This document shows positions 62,019-64,000 of a DNA stretch of 64,000 nt, one piece after another; the stretch's first letter is position 1, and each line of letters opens with the position of its first letter. Source of the stretch: Agromyces sp. H17E-10 (GTDB lineage Bacteria > Actinomycetota > Actinomycetes > Actinomycetales > Microbacteriaceae). Position numbers and translations under genes: made by a program. The stretch covers positions 4,092,001 to 4,156,000 of the forward strand of contig NZ_CP095042.1 of assembly GCF_022919715.1 (NCBI RefSeq). The letters are read 5' to 3'. Below the pieces are notes generated by a model. That model did not search any database and was not told where the DNA came from. It saw only the letters and a program-made list of their open reading frames with translations.

Positions 62019-62681
62019 GTGGCCAAGACCGACCGGCCGATCGCCCCGCGCATCGAGGAGATCGTGCTGGTCGACCTCGACGACGGCGCCGTCGCGGAGC
62101 TCACGGCAGGCGCCAGGGTCGAGGCGCGCCGGTTCACCGACATCGATCTGGCCGGGCGTGATCTGAGCGGGATGCGGCTCGACGAGTGCGAGCTGTCGGG
62201 GGTGTTCGCCCATGAGGCACGGCTCCGCGGGACGGTGCTGCGGGACGTCGTCGTCGAGCGGCTCGAGGCACCGGTGCTGCACGCGCCGTACCTCGACCTG
62301 CGCGACGTCTCGGTCACGTCATCGCGGCTCGGTTCGGTCGAGTTCCACGACGGGCGTTGGCAGTCGGTGCGGTTCGTCGGCTGCAAGCTCGGCTTCGTGA
62401 ACCTCCGCGGTGCCGAGATCCGCGACGTGCGCTTCGTCGACTGCACGATCGACGAACTCGATCTCGGCAACGCGAGCGCCGAACGCGTCGCCTTCGACGG
62501 CAGCGAGATGCGCGCACTCGACGTCACCGGGGCGCGGCTGCGCGACGTCGATCTCCGGGGCCTCGACCCCGCGGTGATCGACGGCATCGCCGGCCTCAGC
62601 GGTGCGACACTCGACGCACTGCAGGTGGCGATGCTCGCGCCGCACCTCGCGCGACATCTGGGCATCAGGGTCGTCGGCTGA
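62019..62681 (+). CDS. Pentapeptide-repeat protein (Qnr/MfpA-like beta-helix)
   Basis: 220 aa, GTG start with GGAAGGAG upstream. Residues ~36-185 read as about 29 five-residue units with a hydrophobic centre (LAGRD LSGMR LDECE ..., FVGCK LGFVN LRGAE), the right-handed quadrilateral beta-helix. Qnr and MfpA, built on this fold, mimic DNA and protect gyrase from quinolones; many other members have no known job. A C-terminal helix (LDALQVAMLAPHLARHLGI) could be a dimer interface. Downstream of the UvrA-like gene. Confidence 0.87.
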   Translation: MAKTDRPIAPRIEEIVLVDLDDGAVAELTAGARVEARRFTDIDLAGRDLSGMRLDECELSGVFAHEARLRGTVLRDVVVERLEAPVLHAPYLDLRDVSVTSSRLGSVEFHDGRWQSVRFVGCKLGFVNLRGAEIRDVRFVDCTIDELDLGNASAERVAFDGSEMRALDVTGARLRDVDLRGLDPAVIDGIAGLSGATLDALQVAMLAPHLARHLGIRVVG

Positions 62682-62766
62682 AACCGCCTCCACCGTCGCA
62701 TCGAGGTCGCCATATGCCACTCATCCGATGATCGAACTCCACGCCCCTTCTCGGGGCGGCTCGAAG

Positions 62767-62772
62767 TAGCCT
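62767..62772 (+). promoter_or_regulatory. -10 box (TAGCCT), leaderless candidate
   Basis: TAGCCT lies 7 nt before the ATG at 62780. Confidence 0.5.
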
Positions 62773-62779
62773 TGCGGTC

Positions 62780-63430
62780 ATGGCCACCGACGCCCTCCGC
62801 GACGATGCACGTCGCTTCTCCGATCGTCGACGCGCGTGGCTGCTCGGCGGTTCATTGCTGCTGGCCTCCACCATCGTGGACTTCGTCGTGCGGCCATGGC
62901 TCTTCGCGATGCCGGGCTCCCGGCTCGTCGGAGAGGTCCTGTATGCGCTCGCACTGCTCGTGTTCGCCTTCGGCCTTCGCGGGCAGGGCAGCATCACGGC
63001 TCGCCGCCCGCTCGGCACGACAGCGCTCGTGCTGCTCGCGGTCTGGGGCTTCGCTCACGAGGTCGTATTCGGCCTCGTGCCGATCGACCCGTCGAACATG
63101 GGCCCCGCTCAGGTGCTGGGCACCACGCTCTCGCTCCTGCAAGGCGCAATAGCGCTCATCGCCGTCGTGCAGATCGGACGTGCGCACGCGGTTCAGCGGC
63201 CGTGGAACTGGGCGCCGGCCTGGGTGCTGGGCGCCGTCGCGGCGAGTACCGTGCTCCAATACCTCGTCTTCGCCGGAGGCACCGAATCGCAGGAGGTCCT
63301 CGGTGCCGTCGTGGCCGTCGACCTCCTCGCACGTGTCGGTGGCTCGACCTTCCTCGGCGTCCTTGCGATCGTGCTGGCCAACTGGCCGGCACCCACACGG
63401 ACCGTCTCGATCATCGACTCGGAGTCGTGA
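62780..63430 (+). CDS. Hypothetical six-helix membrane protein
   Basis: 216 aa. An Arg-rich N-terminus (RRFSDRRRAW) precedes about six hydrophobic segments (roughly 20-38, 48-66, 78-95, 112-130, 140-162, 178-197). No motif or family is recognised. Its 3' end overlaps the convergent membrane-protein gene by 20 nt. Confidence 0.72.
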   Translation: MATDALRDDARRFSDRRRAWLLGGSLLLASTIVDFVVRPWLFAMPGSRLVGEVLYALALLVFAFGLRGQGSITARRPLGTTALVLLAVWGFAHEVVFGLVPIDPSNMGPAQVLGTTLSLLQGAIALIAVVQIGRAHAVQRPWNWAPAWVLGAVAASTVLQYLVFAGGTESQEVLGAVVAVDLLARVGGSTFLGVLAIVLANWPAPTRTVSIIDSES

Positions 63431-63884
63431 CCCCGGGCCGTTCGTCGACCGCGCCCGGGGCGACGGGTTGCTTCTCCTGCCGCTCACAGTGCGACGGCCA
63501 CCGCCACGACCAGACGGTCAGCCCGACCGTCAGCACGATGACGATGACCCCGAGCGGCACGTGCAGAGCGACGAGCGAGCGGAATCCGGCGAACGCCTGC
63601 AGCGACATCAGGCCGAGGAGCCCGATCGAAGCGCCGATCGGCCACCGCGGCGAACGGCTCACGATGCGAGCGACGATCGTCGTCGCGATGCCGACCATCA
63701 GCGCGATCCCCGAGATCGTCGCCATGTCGCGATGCAGGTCGAACGCCGCCGGCGCCCCGCCCATGAAGAGGCCCGCCAGCACGGACTGCCCGAACATGAG
63801 CGCCGCAGTGACGGTCCATGCCCATCGGAGGAGCCGGATCGACCATCGAGGAGCATGCGGCAGAGCAGCGGTTGCGGTCGACAT
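63411..63884 (-). CDS. Hypothetical four-helix membrane protein
   Basis: 157 aa. Four hydrophobic segments (about 20-40, 53-73, 83-101, 108-128) with HRDMATISG and ALHVPLG between, the histidines being spaced as in some heme-binding or DUF-type four-helix proteins, but no family is certain. A TACGGT box 6 nt before the ATG and the dyad at 63902-63934 lie upstream, so it may be controlled by the divergent regulator at 63954. Confidence 0.72.
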   Translation of the reverse strand: MSTATAALPHAPRWSIRLLRWAWTVTAALMFGQSVLAGLFMGGAPAAFDLHRDMATISGIALMVGIATTIVARIVSRSPRWPIGASIGLLGLMSLQAFAGFRSLVALHVPLGVIVIVLTVGLTVWSWRWPSHCERQEKQPVAPGAVDERPGVTTPSR

Positions 63885-63890
63885 GAGAGC

Positions 63891-63896
63891 ACCGTA
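63891..63896 (-). promoter_or_regulatory. -10 box (TACGGT), leaderless candidate
   Basis: TACGGT on the minus strand, 6 nt before the ATG at 63884. Confidence 0.45.
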
Positions 63897-63901
63897 GCAA
63901 T

Positions 63902-63934
63902 TAGATCCATTTGAATCAATCCCAGATGGATCTA
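63902..63934. promoter_or_regulatory. Operator-like inverted repeat between divergent genes
   Basis: TAGATCCATTTG - 9 nt - CAGATGGATCTA: 12-bp arms with one mismatch, AT-rich against a GC-rich background. It lies between the -10 box of the membrane protein and the start of the divergent gene at 63954, where a TetR- or MarR-type autoregulator would bind. Confidence 0.7.
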
Positions 63935-63953
63935 TCTGTGCGATGATCGAGCC

Positions 63954-64000
63954 ATGAGCGAACGCGGGGGAGAGGACGCCATCGGTGTGGCCGTGCTGTT
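63954..64000 (+). CDS. Partial gene at right edge, probable transcriptional regulator
   Basis: Only the first ~15 residues (MSERGGEDAIGVAVL) are in the window. The position, divergent from a small membrane-protein gene with a strong dyad between, suggests a TetR- or MarR-type regulator that represses its neighbour and itself. The family cannot be decided from this stub. Confidence 0.4.
   Translation, partial: MSERGGEDAIGVAVL

Overview
The window comes from the chromosome of a high-GC actinobacterium. High third-position GC, frequent GTG starts, RbpA, actinobacterial GlgC/GlgA, PafB/PafC, TatA/TatC next to a HelY-type helicase, and an ImuA-ImuB-DnaE2 cassette behind a LexA-type SOS box all point to Actinomycetia. 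Gene order and content fit Microbacteriaceae (Agromyces-like, inferred). Almost all of it is ordinary core chromosome; only about the first 1 kb looks like accessory DNA.

Layout. 1-1010: lower-GC end of a probable integrated element, with small unrecognised minus-strand genes, closed by a tRNA 3' fragment (T-arm, acceptor strand, CCA) and a terminator, as expected of an attachment site. 1375-4895: membrane metal-dependent hydrolase, glutathione peroxidase, small membrane protein. 3414-7638: branched-chain 2-oxoacid dehydrogenase genes E1alpha-E1beta-E2 behind an Lrp/AsnC regulator. 7653-12766: DUF2236 oxygenase, secreted coiled-coil lysozyme-like protein, family-3 glycosidase lipoprotein, YceI protein, winged-helix protein. 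12880-16824: ABC-F ATPase, SURF1, two small proteins, FabG. 16948-20997: serB-glgC facing away from glgA, then an ABC ATPase. 21153-30635: L31 type B, DnaQ-like exonuclease, hydrolase, glycosyltransferase, phosphatase, sirtuin, SpoU methyltransferase, DD-peptidase-like protein, GDSL hydrolase, helicase. 30726-35616: PLP gamma-family enzyme divergent from a second Lrp regulator, VIT/CCC1 transporter, SDR, DUF3097. 35705-41508: dnaE2-imuB-imuA mutasome with SOS box. 41598-41682: tRNA-Leu(GAG). 41840-55513: M20 hydrolase, uppP, PAC2, HAD, trmI, FKBP lipoprotein, pafB-pafC, tatA-tatC, helicase, lnt, rbpA. 55598-64000: GDPD, SPFH/NfeD pair, atypical SDR, HdeD-like protein, UvrA-like ABC protein with a pentapeptide-repeat protein, two membrane proteins, and the start of a probable regulator behind a strong dyad.

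How it works together. Several blocks are translationally coupled by ATGA, GTGA, TGATG or TAATG overlaps (bkd genes, serB-glgC, trmH-dac, HAD-trmI, pafB-pafC, imuA-imuB, NfeD-SPFH). A recurrent promoter form is a TANNNT box 6-8 nt before an ATG or GTG that lacks a Shine-Dalgarno sequence, which suggests widespread leaderless transcripts. DNA-damage functions are dense: ImuA/ImuB/DnaE2 with an SOS box, PafB/PafC, a UvrA-like protein and a beta-helical pentapeptide protein. The trmI-to-pafB interval, which in many actinobacteria holds the Pup-proteasome genes, is reduced to one FKBP lipoprotein.

No single convincing new system was found. The best leads are the UvrA-like/pentapeptide pair, the TOPRIM-like reading of DUF3097, the attachment site at the left edge, the SDR with a displaced Tyr, and the unknown regulator with its dyad at the right edge.
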